From NCBI GenBank assembly GCA_020726505.1, contig JAHLEZ010000011.1:310001-374000 (forward strand): DNA of 64,000 bases. The letters are read 5' to 3'. The notes beneath the pieces are model-generated. The model saw nothing but the letters and a program-made list of their open reading frames with translations. It was not told the DNA's origin and made no database searches. Both the position numbers and the translations under genes were made by a program. Below are positions 37,194 through 50,515 of the stretch, in pieces; position 1 is the stretch's first letter; every line of letters starts with the position of its first letter. The stretch comes from Leptodontidium sp. MPI-SDFR-AT-0119 (lineage: Eukaryota; Ascomycota; Leotiomycetes; Helotiales; Leptodontidiaceae).

Positions 37194-38218
37194 ATGACGG
37201 GACCTTGCGCAGACTGCTTCAAAGGCAGCATTCACACTGGCACACCAACCGGCACTGTAGCTGAAATCCACGGCCTCCAAACCTACGTTGCCTATCCCGA
37301 TGCTGGCGTTACACCCAAGGGCATAGTCGTCATGATCACGGACGCATTCGGGTTCGATTTCGTCAACAATAGGATGCTCTGCGATGCTTATGCAAAGAAG
37401 GGTGGTTTCTTGGTTTACTGCCCAGACTTCATGAATGGTGAGTGTTACCCTCTAAGCCACACGACCAAATACATTCCTTGCAACTTGATTCACATTCCAA
37501 ACAACCCTCAAACCCCTTCGAATAAAATTCAATAAGCGAGTATCCAGCTAACAATCCATCCTAACCAGGCCATGCAATGTCCTCAAAGTGCCTCCTCATC
37601 ATGGAGAAGCTCATGGAGCCCGCCTCCGTCCTCACCTCCGTCCTCTACAAGCCCCTCTACGCTTTCCAAGCCATGTACTACGCCATCCCCTGGCTCATCA
37701 CCACCCGACCAGGCGTCTGCCGTCCTCGAATCCTCAAATTCTTCAAAGACCTCCGCACCTCTCCCCCACCATTCGAGACAGCCTCCCTCAAGGTCGGTGT
37801 CTGTGGTTTCTGCTGGGGTGGTCAATACACATTCATGCTTGCCAAGGACCTGCCTTCCGCACGCATCAAGCGCCATGAGTCCCAGACATCCGCTGCAACC
37901 AAGAACTTGGAGCCATTGGTCGATTGCGCCTTCACTGCTCATCCATCCTTCGTCAAGGTCCCTGATGATGTCGAGGCTGTTACTCTCCCATTGAGCGTCG
38001 CGGTCGGAGAGACAGATATGGCTATGTCCGGACCCTTGATTCGCCAAATGAAGGAGATCCTCGAAGTCAAGAAGAAGGGCGATAATGAGGTTGTGGTCAT
38101 GCCAGGAGCCAAGCATGGTTTTGCAGTCCGCGCAGTCCCAGAGGATGGCGTTCAACGAGACTGGGCTGACAAGGCTGAGACACAGGCGATTGAGTGGTTC
38201 ACAAAATACTTTGCTTGA
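37194..38218 (+). CDS. Dienelactone hydrolase family protein
   Basis: Two exons, 37194-37437 and 37569-38218; 297 residues. The alpha/beta-hydrolase core shows GIVVMITDAFGFD early, the nucleophile elbow VGVCGFCWGG with Cys163 (dienelactone hydrolases use Cys, not Ser), an acid region at VGETDMAM and the catalytic His in PGAKHGFAVR. It starts MTGPCADCFKGSIHTGTPTG, typical of the fungal DLH group, and has no signal peptide, so it is cytosolic. The bacterial enzyme hydrolyses dienelactone in the catabolism of chloroaromatics; fungal members have broad or unknown esterase substrates. Compared with the bacterial form there is an insertion of about 70 residues between the first strands and the elbow (MEKLMEPASVLTSVLYKPLY onwards), common in fungal members. 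An aataaa lies near 38,592. Confidence 0.92.
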
Positions 38219-39700
38219 ACACGATCGTTTCATTCAAGGCTCACCATGCTTCTTGTTGCCTTGCATTGCGTTTGCATGGGCTAACTTACTCAGCGGTCAG
38301 TTTTTCTGGGGTGTTGGGCGTAATTGGGTGGGTATATCATGAGTTCACGTATGGCGTTCTGCATTGTCTTCTGCTTCGTTCTTGAGGTGGGAAGGGGGCT
38401 TCATCAAAAATCAAAACCTCTTGCACTGGCCTACGGGCAGTCAGGATAAATATGTCTACGGTCAAGGTTAATGGCACGACGAACATGAAATCTGGATGGG
38501 TAGTACAGCACAAAGGAAGTTACTGCAAGGTCTCTTTTCACATGTATTGTACGGAATGACGCTGCTATGCGCCGCATCCATGTCTAAAACTTAATAAAAA
38601 GTAATTCACAAACAAATTAAGAGTGCAAGTTGTGAGTTGTGGGTGAGATAGATATTACTGAGACATGACTACAATCTACAATCATTAAAGATGAACGCGG
38701 TTTCCACCACACCACACCACAACACAGTGTAAAACACCACTCACAACATGAAGGAAACGCTATCCACATCCACAAAAGGTTTGAGAAAACGAATTGTACA
38801 ACCCCTTTGAAGGGACATGTTATGTTCACTCGCTCCACTCAAGCAAACGCAGAATCCAACAGGTCCAATGGAGACAAAAGCCGACATATCAGTATTCAGT
38901 TCTACTCAGCTCAGAGAACTCGTTTCCTCTTCTTCTCAACCTTAGAATAGTATAAGGCATACAGAGGTATATTCCTACGTGGAATTCCAATCAAGAAGTA
39001 AGTGATACCTCTGAACGGGTTGATCTATCTACCTCCCAGACCATCCCAACTTTTCCCACCCTTCAACTCCAGAACTCCAATACTCCATCCAATGCCACAA
39101 AATCCACTCCCGATTCCCTCCTCCCTTTCAAAGGCCCATCCATCAATCGCATTCTAGTTTAGACCTATCCACAATCCATCCTCTCCACCTCACACCCACC
39201 AACGCCATTAATCTACAACTCCCAGAATCAGCACAAACTCTTAAAGTCTCAGGGGTAGCCCCCTTATCAAAAAGCAGCAGCAAGCAGCAGTAGCAGTGGC
39301 GAACCAAACCCATAGGAATTAATCAGACAAGTTGAGAAGATTTGTTAATGCGGTTTTTGTAGGCATCGCTCTCTCCACCCTCCTCTCTCTCCTCCTCTCA
39401 ATATAAGGATTGGCTTATATCATGATGAAGAAGTAGAAGGGGAGGGGGGGAGGAAGAGCTAGTATGGCCCCGCGGAGTCATCATTTTGGTTTTCCTTTTT
39501 TGGGGATAGGGGTTCATTTTATTGGGCTGGGTTGGATTGGTACTGGTGGTGCGAAGAAGGATAAGAAAGAGGTACATACCGAATAGATGAATATTCATCC
39601 ACTACGCCGCCCGGAGGACGGAGCAGCAAAGAAGCATAAATCAATCCCAAGATCCATCGGTGCGGAACCACAGGAAGAAAAAGCAATCTCAGATCCCTCC
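38219..39700. other. Gene-free stretch between convergent genes
   Basis: 3' flanks of the dienelactone hydrolase and Rrp7 genes. It contains a short accacacc repeat near 38,705 and otherwise no structure I can support. Confidence 0.5.
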
Positions 39701-40630
39701 TCAGGCCTCCGGTTTAAACCCCCCCTTCCTTTTCCCCCTCATGCCCTCAACACGCTTCCTATCCTCCTCAAACCTCCTCACCAGTTCCCCCTGCTCAACC
39801 TTCCTGCGTTCCCTCATCTGGAACCTATAAAAGCCCGCACCCTGCATACTCTTCCTCTTCTCCGCTTCCTTCTCCTCCAACTCCACCCTCTTCCGTTCCG
39901 CATCCTCCATCCTCGCCGGTCCCGTTCTGCACCCTCTCACAACAGTAACGAAGCCATCCTCATCAGGCACATTCCTAACCCTCTTCGCCTCTCTCGCTCT
40001 TGCATCCTCAAGTTCCGTGAAAGCAGTTATGAAGGCATCGACGTTCTTCTGCAGTGCCATCTTCGAGGGGTAGCGGAGTTTCTGATGGGTGGCGTAGCGT
40101 GAACTTCCTAGGCTGGGAACTGCAACTCCTGAACCCCAGATATACCTCTCCCCCTCCTTACTTTTGCCTTTCTTGCTTAATTTCTTCGCGGCTTTAAGTG
40201 CAACCTCCACGCTGCGTTCGTCGACGAGTACAACGACGGCCGTGCTGCCACTCCTCCTCAATTCTCGATCCCATATCTGTGGCAGCCCTCCGGCCTCTGG
40301 GGTATCATCTCCGCGTTTGCGCTTCTTGTTCGCAGCTGCGCCTGAGAGTGCGAGCGTTGTGATTGGGGTAGAGGTTGTGGTCTTGTTGTCGTGCTCGAAG
40401 GATGCGGATTCGAATCTGCCGCTGCCGATTAGGGATGTGAAGACTGCGCGGAGATGGGCAGATGTGCTGTCTATTGGGACATTGACTAGGAAGAGGCTTC
40501 GTGAGTCGTTCTCGGTGGGAATCTTGGGTGTGTGAGGTCGCAGGTATATTGTGTGGGTGGTTGGTTTGGGGTAGGCGGGCGTGGATGGGATTGTGATTGG
40601 GAGAATAGTGTATTCCCCTATTTGCGACAT
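39701..40630 (-). CDS. rrp7: Ribosomal RNA-processing protein 7 (Rrp7)
   Basis: A single exon of 309 residues from the Met in MSQIGEYTILPITIP; an in-frame ATG at 40660 would add ten residues (MILDPSNFRK) but fits the family less well. An RRM-like N-terminal half contains RSLFLVNVPIDSTSAHLRAV and TAVVVLVDERSVEVALKAAK. A middle segment carries EDGFVTVVRG, and the C-terminus is the diagnostic Rrp7 helix GFYRFQMRERRK then ELVRRFEEDRKRVEGMRGKR. Rrp7 belongs to the UTP-C/CURI complexes of the small-subunit processome in the nucleolus and is needed for 18S rRNA maturation. It follows the Dmc1 gene on the same strand with a 294-bp gap. Confidence 0.9.
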   Translation of the reverse strand: MSQIGEYTILPITIPSTPAYPKPTTHTIYLRPHTPKIPTENDSRSLFLVNVPIDSTSAHLRAVFTSLIGSGRFESASFEHDNKTTTSTPITTLALSGAAANKKRKRGDDTPEAGGLPQIWDRELRRSGSTAVVVLVDERSVEVALKAAKKLSKKGKSKEGERYIWGSGVAVPSLGSSRYATHQKLRYPSKMALQKNVDAFITAFTELEDARAREAKRVRNVPDEDGFVTVVRGCRTGPARMEDAERKRVELEEKEAEKRKSMQGAGFYRFQMRERRKVEQGELVRRFEEDRKRVEGMRGKRKGGFKPEA

Positions 40631-40924
40631 TTTGCGAAAATTTGAAGGGTCGAGTATCATAAATCTGTCGAGTTGTTGGAAGCAGGCATTCTTAGGTTAT
40701 GCAAGTGATGAAGCTTTGGATGCAACTTTTTACATAGCAGAAATTCTAGCCGAAATCTAATCTAATCCGATAACGCTAAAATCAAGCCAATGCCAGGGGT
40801 ATCTTCCTTTTCCAACAGCAACTCCTCAAGCTCCATGATATGCATTGTTGATATTCCTCTGACGACGATATAAGCAATCTTTGCAAGTATAATATGATGA
40901 GATGACAACGATCAGAGTGTAAAA

Positions 40925-42572
40925 TCAAGCCTTCTCAGGATCATTGATACCACCAGTCGTGATGATGTAGGTTGCTTCACGCTCAGGACAATCTAGAGAT
41001 GATCAGCAATGCGACTCCCAGGAAAATTGAATGTCAGAATTCAGAATCGACTTACCAGGCGAATCGACAATCTTAGCAACACGTTCCTCACCACGACCCT
41101 TGCGAAGAAGAAGTCTGGTAGTAGAAGCATGTGCGAGGATATGACCTCCAGCTGGCTTTCGACCATCAGCTCCTGCGAAAAGAGCACTGGCACCAGGATC
41201 CGACATGACTTGGTTTGTCTGCAATTTTGTGAGCTTGGCCAATGGCTGAGAAGCAACAGACATACCATCAAGACACACAAATTGAACTCCTCCGCCATCT
41301 GGGTTGCACGACGAAGGAATTGGCCAAGAACTTGCTGGCGATCAGCAAGTTCACCACGACCACTATAATCCGTACGGTATAGAGACATGACACTGTCAAT
41401 GACGAGAAGACGGTATTCGTTGGTGGCAAAGTTTGCAGCGAGACCTTCCAACAACTCGGTTTGCATCTGAGACTCTGTTAGCGATTGAAAACTGCTTGGA
41501 GGAGGATAGACTTGCCTCGGAGTTTTGTGCACGAGCGTAGGCAATGTTCTCACAAGCTTGATCAGGGTCGACTACCTTAATTGGCATACACTCGTATTAT
41601 CCTCAAGACTCCGCTGCTTACCTCCAAAGCGTTCCGCGATTTCTTGGATTCTCTCTGGACGGAAGGTACCCTCGGTATCTACCAGAGTCAGCCGTGGACC
41701 AATACGCAGTGGATGTCTGACTTACCGATATACGCAACCTTTCCTTCAGCACCACCCATCTCCTATAATCCGTCAAAAATGCTTAAAATTCCAAGGCATG
41801 GAAGTAAAGCGCACCTTTGGAAGTTGTGCAATGACAGACATGGTGTGTGCGAGTTGGGTCTTGCCACATCCTGATATTCAGTCAGTGATGGTCGGCAAGT
41901 ATGGGATGAGTAAGGACTTGCTGAACTCGCCATAGACCTCACTGATACTCATGGTTTGGAAGCCACTGCGAGAGGTCAGTACATAGATCATTATTTGGTC
42001 CACGGGTCTTGACTTGCCCATTCAGAGCGGCATCAAGTTGCTTGCTGCCAGTAGAGATTCTGACGCAGCGTTTTCGGATTTGACCAAGTTCGGCCGCGGT
42101 GATGAATCCAGCAGTAGGCTATCCAAAGTCACGAATTGTCATCAACCCTTTCAAGGGCGTACATACCGACAACTTCTTGGCAGCTTCCTTGATCTTCTCG
42201 ACCTTGATTTCAGAGAAGCCTTTGATCTTCAGGAGCCTTCTTGTAGTGGTCGAGAGGAGAGTCTGTATTGAATCAGTATCTGACAATCCCACCACTTGTC
42301 ATTGCACATGAGCAGTAAACTCACTGCAACAGTGTGGATGTTCTGAGCCTTGAGCTTGCTGATATCCGCGGCACCGATACCTGGTCACATCAATCAGTCA
42401 TTGACGAGATGAGCAGTAATATAGCGACGTACCATGAGCTTGTATCTCTTCAATGTCGACGATGTTACCCTACCAGGTGTTAGTTCGCTGCCGATAGGAT
42501 TCCAGGAAGTTGGGAGCGAACCTCCTCCTCATCATCGCCCCCACCGCCATTGTAAACTGAACCTCCACCCAT
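40925..42572 (-). CDS. dmc1: Meiotic recombinase Dmc1
   Basis: Thirteen exons: 42572-42522, 42469-42433, 42380-42325, 42262-42167, 42118-42018, 41965-41922, 41870-41815, 41762-41726, 41678-41622, 41571-41516, 41466-41266, 41218-41056, 40992-40925. The lengths sum to 1,023 nt and 340 residues with no frame break. An N-terminal helix-hairpin-helix domain ([20 protein letters not shown]) precedes the RecA core with Walker A GEFRCGKT (126-133), Walker B LLVID (217-221), the [20 protein letters not shown] stretch and the Dmc1-type end GGINDPEKA. The Gly-rich acidic leader (GGGGDDEEE) also differs from Rad51. Dmc1 forms filaments on single-stranded DNA and drives interhomologue strand exchange in meiosis. 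Three introns start with GCAAGT instead of GT (donors at 42017, 41921 and 41515); alternative GT donors break the frame. Confidence 0.95.
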
Positions 42573-42784
42573 GATGACGAGAGTGGACTGGGATAAGATA
42601 TCTTGAAGTAGATGACCTCAAGGTAGTGTAATCAAGAAGCGGTAGTGAACGATGGAGTAACGGTGCGTCGCCCTGACCCGACGACTTGTAGCAGAAATCC
42701 AATTGATCTAGACGAGGCGGGGGTGTGCACGGTGTTGTGAATTGACTCTTGTAGATAGTATCTCAAAGTGATAGCACAATCCTC

Positions 42785-42943
42785 CTAACGTTCCTCACCA
42801 CGAGTGCCTTCCGTTCCCTCAAGATCAGGCAACAACCACACAGCAGCAGCACAGAACGTAAGGCCGGTAACGACGCCCCCAACCAAAGCCGCAGTGATAA
42901 TTTGCGTGAGAGACCAGTCTTGGGTGTCAAGGCCGCTGGGCAT
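42785..42943 (-). CDS. Small single-pass membrane protein, 52 residues
   Basis: A short ATG frame in good context (cccaaATG). It encodes a polar start (MPSGLDTQDW), one clear membrane helix (IITAALVGGVVTGLTFCAAA then VWLLP) and an acidic end (DLEGTEGTRGEER). A strong acceptor-like sequence (tcctcgcag) lies just upstream, so a 5' UTR intron is possible. It is on the same strand as Dmc1 and ends 212 bp before its start codon. I do not recognise the family. Similar tiny tail-anchored or mitochondrial proteins are easily missed in annotation. It is supported only by composition and context. Confidence 0.5.
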   Translation of the reverse strand: MPSGLDTQDWSLTQIITAALVGGVVTGLTFCAAAVWLLPDLEGTEGTRGEER

Positions 42944-44369
42944 TTGGGTGTCTGCGAGGAGAGTGAGCCGCGATGATCTCGATGCTTTCGGGATGGGATG
43001 AGATGTGAGGAAAGTTTGGAGATGTCGAACGATGGATGGAGAGAACGTGGAAGATCGGACAAAAGATCAGACAGGTAGAAGGATTGAGCTTGTGGAAGCG
43101 AGGAGCTAGCATTTCGTTTCCCTCCCAATGGGGGAGGAATGCTGTGTGCGGGTGTGGATGCGCAATTGTGGTTGAAGAGACGAAAAGGGAAGGCACGTTC
43201 GACTCTCAGTCAGCACCTGCGCAACAGCAACGCCATATCCCAGCAAACTTCTAGAGGATGGAGAAGAGGATTGAGAAATAGAAAGGCGACCTTTCTGCAG
43301 ACATAAAATTAAAAAAACCCATATATCAGACATCAGCCTGTCCTTTAATATAACTATCCTTCCAGACTTCAAAAAGAAAAGAGCGGCAAAGTAGAAGAGA
43401 AGAAAGTTTGGCTGTCTACGCGAAGCCAAATATTGCATCGACCATAAGCAACTCACATCTACATCCATAACACAGCTTCCAATCCCAAGTCGCCATATCT
43501 GCTAGATACTTTCAGCATCAACTATAACCCCCAACTCACCAGATCAACAAACCGGAAAGAAGGTCAAGATATGTCATCAAATGCGAAACATCAGCAACAA
43601 CTTGTGCTTTGCTTTTGCATTGCATTGCGTTTCTTTTCATGTTTCTCTCAACGCTGCTTACTTGCTTGCTACTTATCATCAATCGACGGGTCTTCTTTTT
43701 CCTTTCCCACCTTCACCCCTGGATGATGGACCCAAAGATCCACCAGACCAACAACATCACACCCCTCAAGAATAAGGGATACCGCATCAATCCATCCTCC
43801 CAACCTGTCCCTTCTTTCCACATCGCCCGTCCTCTTTATCTCGTCTCTACCTCCATGCGCTTGCTCTGCTCTGCTTTGCTTCGCATCGCCTTGTTATCCA
43901 TCCGTGCCTCTCTCTCCATGTGATTCAAATAGCTGTCGAGTGGTGTGCTGCTTGTCCCAAAACCAAGTTCCCATTTGCTCAACTTCGGCCAAGAGGGGGC
44001 GTAAAACAGCACATCTTCCTTCTCTCCATCAAAATCGCAGAATTAGGGGTCGCAACGTCGCTTAGGTGGTATCTACCGGGTTGCCAGTTCGTTAAGGTAG
44101 GAAAATGAATATCCGTGTAAAAAAAAAGCTTTTGGGTGTTCATGTCAGAAAAACATGGGAAAAGACCAGGCGCCGGGGGAAAACAAGCCAATCCATGAAT
44201 GTTGAGTTCTCGATTTTTTGTCGCATGCCGAGCCAGAAATATGCAGAACGAGTGGGGGGTGAGATCCATGGCATGTGTCCAATTACAAAAAAGGAAATCG
44301 ATGACCAAGTCCACGTATAGATCGATAGTTCATCGTGGCCTATCGACCAGTGGGAATCCATCAAAGGAC
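42944..44369. other. Gene-free stretch
   Basis: 1.4 kb between the small membrane protein and the 3' end of Gis2, both on the minus strand. Frames are short and biased. Nothing else is supported. Confidence 0.45.
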
Positions 44370-45313
<944 letters not shown>

Positions 45314-47615
45314 AGCGACTAAACAATGAGTCTGTTGGGTTCCATCGTCAGCACAACACGTCACAAATGCGCCGTCCTCTGTAGTCCATTCGCGGACGAT
45401 CTTCCTGCATCGGTGAGGTGGCTCGTCTGCTCGACCGGATTGTAGCCATTCCTCAACACTGATAGCTGGCATGCTGTTGCAAGAATGTGCGCCAGCGGCG
45501 AAGGGACTGTTGTTGATTTTGACGACCGGGTGCTTTTTCTCTACCAAGGATTGCGTTGCATGACCAGTATCCGCCAGGCTGCAGCATGCATGGATCTTGT
45601 GCGACTCGGGGATGCGTTCGAGATCGGTATTGAGATGCAGAATATTGGTGCAAGGTGCTGGTGTCGTCCCACGGACGAGCTTCGAGTGCCACCTCGTTCG
45701 AATAGATAGATGCAGGCCCAGGCAGATTCACCCAGGGAGTAAAGTGAGGTAAAAGTGAAGCTGGAGTGGCAGCTGCAGGCTGCGGGATGCAGATGCAGAT
45801 GCACACGCAGATTTGGAGTTCAACTTACATCGTTCTCTCTGATTGACTGACCGACTGACTGACTTCCTGATTTCCTTCTGTCCGTTCTACTCTGACTGGT
45901 GATCCTGCAGGTATCCGTCTTCCTTCACAACAGCACTTCTTCCGTCAACCTTCTTCCTCCGTGTACAACGTCGCGAACTAGAACCAAAATCGTCGACTGG
46001 ATTGATGTTGTTTGAAGAGAGGAGAAGAGGAGGAGAGGAAAGAAGGACAGGGCAGGCCACCGGGCATGGGCGGTGGCATCGGCGCTCAGAGTTTTTCGCT
46101 TCAACTGCCTAGCTGAACTTGGGCAGGGCCTAACCGCGCTGGGGTAGCTCTGGTGCACCTGCAAATCAGATTGGCGCACCGTGGTCGCTCGGCTCCCGGT
46201 AAGTGCGATGGGGAGAGCTCTGGATAGCTGGATGGGCTAAGGTTGAGAAGATCCGTGGAGTCGGGAATTTGCAATAGAGTTGGGGGCTATAATATACTCT
46301 GAATATCACATCACATATTTGAACCCTCCACATTCCTAACCACCTTCCTTAAAATCTGCAAATTCACAAATTCCAACATACAATACCTACTCTCACCACT
46401 AGACTTCACCCGCAACGGACATATGGATAATGGATGGAACATAAAACCTATCTACCATAACTTACAACACCTATCGTCAAATCAAAAGCACTTGGAAAAG
46501 CAATATAATCTCCTTCATTATTCAACCCTACGAAAAATTGCTGAAGAAGACCAACCGACGCCTCTGAGCCACCTACTCACCAACAAGGATACTTAATTAG
46601 GTAGAGATTCAAATTTAAGTCTTTTCTCAAGATGCAGAAACCGTAGATCTTCTCCAGAAAACAAGCAGGATGACCCTTGAAGGTTTGTAACAACCTTCAC
46701 GCATCGCTACTTGCATCGCTACGATAATACGATTGCATACAATCCGCCACCTCTCTTACTTCCTACTCTTAACTCCCCTTTAAAAAAAAAGATGAAAATG
46801 CTTCATTCATACAGCAATCACTTCCCCCAAAAGCAATCGAACTACTCTACATCCAATCTAAAAACCTAAGACATCCACTCAAAAACACGTATAACCTCCG
46901 AAATAACATAATCACACAAAAGCTCAGCTGACCCCCTCCCCTCCACTCCCCCACCATCTCTCCAAGCTCCCAAACATCTCGCGAGAGATTTCTCCTTTTG
47001 GTTCATTACGTTATATTCATTACCCATGTAAATATCATATCATATCACCGTTCTGATATTGATACTGTATGCAGGCAGGAGTGCGCGCATGCATGTACCA
47101 GAAATCCAGAATCAGAATCATTGGGTAGGAGGGTGTTGCCGAATGTCCGAGGCTGAATTCAGCTTTCCCTTGATCGGTGAAGTGGGAAAGCCAGTCATCT
47201 TATCTCACCTGAATCACAGCTCCATAATGGAATTCAGTTACGCTTGAATTCCATCGTGAAGGTAAAAAAGGAAGTTGTACTCTTATACTAATTACCAGCT
47301 TGAAAGGCTAGCCACTTTACAACTCATATCTGATCTGAATCTATCAATTCATTCCCGCCACATATCTCTGTTATACATATCAACCATTCCACCATTCCGC
47401 CATCTCAACCATCCAACTCGTTTACATAAGATAATGACGATGATGATGATGCTTCCCGAGGTCACATATCCCACAATAAAACTCCATACACCAAACAAAG
47501 AAACCAAACAAGCAAAGACAGAAGTGATCAACACACCACACCACATGCTGCATTCGCTAACCAGCACTATATTAAAAATACAAGTCTCCCTCTGTCCCTT
47601 TCTGATCTGTTAATG
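45314..47615. other. 2.3-kb gene-free stretch
   Basis: Upstream region of Gis2 and, to the right, the 3' flank of the two-TM protein gene. It includes a tgac/gactgac microsatellite near 45,840-45,865. From about 46,300 to 47,570 the plus strand is AC-rich with only short frames. No RNA gene recognised. Confidence 0.45.
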
Positions 47616-48828
47616 TCACCTCTGCGGCAGTGTAGGCACCCGCCCTCTCTCAGACGGATGAGGCGGTAAAGGTACATCATAAGTTGGGGCGATGGATCTC
47701 GGCGCCGCCTCAATGATGTACTCAATCCCATCCTCCGAGACATAGGAAGGCGGTCTATTCGCCGTAGCAGGGCGCTGAGAAGCCGTGGAAGCACGTCGTT
47801 GCGGCATAGGCGGTACAGGCGGCAAATCAGCATTGCGCTGCCAGTAAATGCGATTCGGGTCCACGCGAACGCTTTCTCTCCAGAGTCCGTAAGCCGGAGG
47901 AGGGATCTTCGTGGCCTCGCTCTCGATTCCCGCAGCTTCTTCGTCCCGGGCGAGAGTCACGGGGATGGGTGCTGCTGGGTTGGCGTAGCCTCCTGGTCCG
48001 ACCATGGCAGGGAGCGTTTGTGATTCGAGATCGTCGTCTGGCGGGGGCTTGATTATCATCATGCAGAGGCGGATCAGGGCATGGCAGAAGAAGATTGTCG
48101 TGATCAGGATGATCAGGATTAAGAGAATATGGAATTCTTGACTTTCGTTACGATTGGAGAGAGCCATTGCCAGATAGATTGTCAAGACAAGAGTAAGAAA
48201 CTGTGTTTGTTAGTGATTTGCTTGTAGTAATTGCCATGTCTTTACGTACCATTCCGGATATGAAGCAACTGAGGATCTTTGCTCGTATCTTTCTGTTCTT
48301 GATCTTCGGTCCACATAATCGCTCTGATCTTCTAGTCTTCTGCTTCCTGCGTCGTCTCCCCGTAGCCGCTAGATTGGCCAGATGAAGCTCAGCTGGATCT
48401 ACTCCAACGAATCTTCGCCCAGAAGGCTGATGCGTTCGGGGGAACACTGTCTCCCCAGAAATTGGTCGGGCATGTTGCCGTAAAGAACTGGGAGTGACAG
48501 GTCGAGAACTGATCTGCGCAAATGGATGTCGAAATGACCGTGGTGAAGCCAATGCACCACTATCTCCCACTGACGCCAGCGAATTCGATCGAGACAGATA
48601 CGGGATGTGCAGTCTCGTTGAAGGGAGACGAAGCTCCTGCAATCCAGGTGTGTGCCTTGGGGTCTTTGGGCTCTCTGGAGTTTCCCTCCTCGATGTCCCA
48701 ACCCTCGAACGTCCGCTAAACCAGCCATTCAATCCACTTCGCAGACTCTCAACTCTCGATTGAGGCTGTAAAGGAGCAGTCGACGATGACCGTCTAGGTC
48801 TTGCCTCGTTCCGTCTTCCTGAAGACAT
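47616..48828 (-). CDS. Hypothetical two-TM protein with basic N-terminus and Pro-rich C-terminus
   Basis: Two exons, 48828-48250 and 48200-47616, phase 0 (GTACGT donor, CACAG acceptor); 387 residues. Residues 1-185 are Arg/Ser/Pro-rich and probably disordered, with many SP/TP and RRxS sites. A basic stretch (RRRRKQKTRRSERL) precedes a first membrane helix created by the splice (SCFISGM joined to FLTLVLTIYLAMALS). A second helix follows after a short polar turn (FHILLILIILITTIFFCHAL). The C-terminal 130 residues are Pro-rich, with PPPAYGLWRESVRVDPNRIY and PPSYVSEDGIEY; the PPxY-like sites could bind WW domains of Rsp5-type ligases. I do not know the family, though the paired helices look conserved. 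Probably an endomembrane or plasma-membrane protein with both termini cytosolic. Confidence 0.75.
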
Positions 48829-50515
48829 GGCGCTTCCAGTTGAGATGTGTATGGAGGATCCGCCGGGGTGTCCAATATCCCAACTTGTAGGGGCCCAAAA
48901 CTATACTTCAAGCAAGCAGGAGGTTCGTCTGTTATGAAGTGGCCTGCTTCGCGTCCAGCACAAGTTCCTCCTCGCGCGAGGGTAGGCCGATCAACACGAC
49001 CGGCTCGATTGTAGGTTCTGATGCATCAGGGTCGAATGAAATCCGAGTCGGAGTTGGTAGGAAAGTTCTCGAGGTTGTGTCGAAGACGTTGACAGTAATC
49101 GAGTGGCCAAGAGCTCTCGACTCAACCAAGGAGTATCGGCCAAGTAGATTTGCAGCAACGAGTGGCGAGTGATGATGTCTGGGAGCCAGTACCAGTGGAT
49201 GGAGGGGGAGTCGAGTAAGGAAATCCCAGGAAGCACAACCAAGAGAATGAGGGCTAGGTTCAAAACACGAAACAAGCAAGAGTCGGTCGCCCACGGACGA
49301 TAGTTCGACGATTAGAAGCAAACACAAAAGAGAGGGTTGAAGAAGAAGGACGACGACGACGACTGGAAACTGGACAAGACTCGGTCTCGCTGCAGATACG
49401 AAGGAGTGAGGTTTGCTGGAACTTTGATGTTACTCGAGGAGAGGAGTGGGAAAGCACCGACCTGTTGCTGGCTCTCACTTCTTCTGGTTTGGGTTGGCTC
49501 TGCACCACAGACCGACGACGAGCACGAGCAGATGCGACAAGCAGGGGGAAACAAGAGAGAGACGGACACGGAGACAGCGACGAAATGGACGTCAAAACCC
49601 ACCACGCCGTGCGGGCTGAACAGCCAGGAGCAGGAGTCAGAAGCAGCAGAAGGAGCTCGTCCAGGGGTTGTTGCTGCGATACCATACAATCCACCAACCC
49701 GCACCACGGAACCCCAGCCTATCTGAGGCAGATCCAAGGATGTGAAGCTGCAGCATGTTTCAGAAAAGGCTCATCCAACCAGGAGCTCCGTTTTGCGCCA
49801 ACTGTGACGCTGTACGCGAGAAGAATCCCAGAACAGATTTGTCTCCATGATTGCGCTACGCTGTGCGCTGCTGATGAGTGATTGTGGTTGCGACGGTGAG
49901 GTTAGGTGAAGGTTTTGAACTTGGGAACTGGAAGACTTTCTCGTATCCGCTGGCTGGCCTTCAGCTCAGCTAAGCTCGGTTTGCGGCGAATAGACTACAA
50001 TGCTTGGCAAAGCATTAGCGGAGTTGGCGATTGCTTCACTTCACTTCACTGTGGCGTACATCCTGCTTTGCCGTGTTCCTGCATCGTTTCTGCAGCCTTG
50101 TTCTTACTGTACATACACACACATTTGACGCCAGCACATTCAGCCAAATAGCATTCTGTCCTGCCGATCATTGTCGTCTAATCTATCACCAACAAGTTTT
50201 CCCACCCTCGCATTGGTGCAATCAGGACCAATGGTCATTGCATAAATCCCTCGCGGTTTGAACTTGGGGCTCTTGCGCAATAAGATCCGCAACCATCAAA
50301 CAAGGGATCAACACGACGGTACCACACGGCTGGCAGCTCGGGGACCGTATAACGCCACGACTCCAGATTCTCCATACGCCGTCCCTAAAGTCCCCTAACA
50401 TAGACCCGAAATAGCACCGCAACTTTTTTTTGTGTGTGCCCGTTTGGCCACCCCGCGCGCCCTAAATAGGTCCTGGTAATAGGGTGGCCCAGCCTTGCGA
50501 GAGAGAGGTGGAGCC
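48829..50515. other. Gene-free stretch
   Basis: 1.7 kb upstream of the two-TM gene and downstream of the U5-40K gene, both on the minus strand. Overlapping frames on both strands at 49,260-49,880 reflect biased composition (CT-rich on the minus strand), fitting a long leader or promoter rather than a gene. Confidence 0.45.

Noticed and set aside
45314..45547. In-frame upstream extension of Gis2
   Set aside because: The frame is open, but the sequence has no family similarity, and the family starts at MSSLSRRACYKCG.
49260..49881. Overlapping frames of 130-145 codons on both strands
   Set aside because: They arise from CT/GA-biased sequence upstream of the two-TM gene and show no protein family features.
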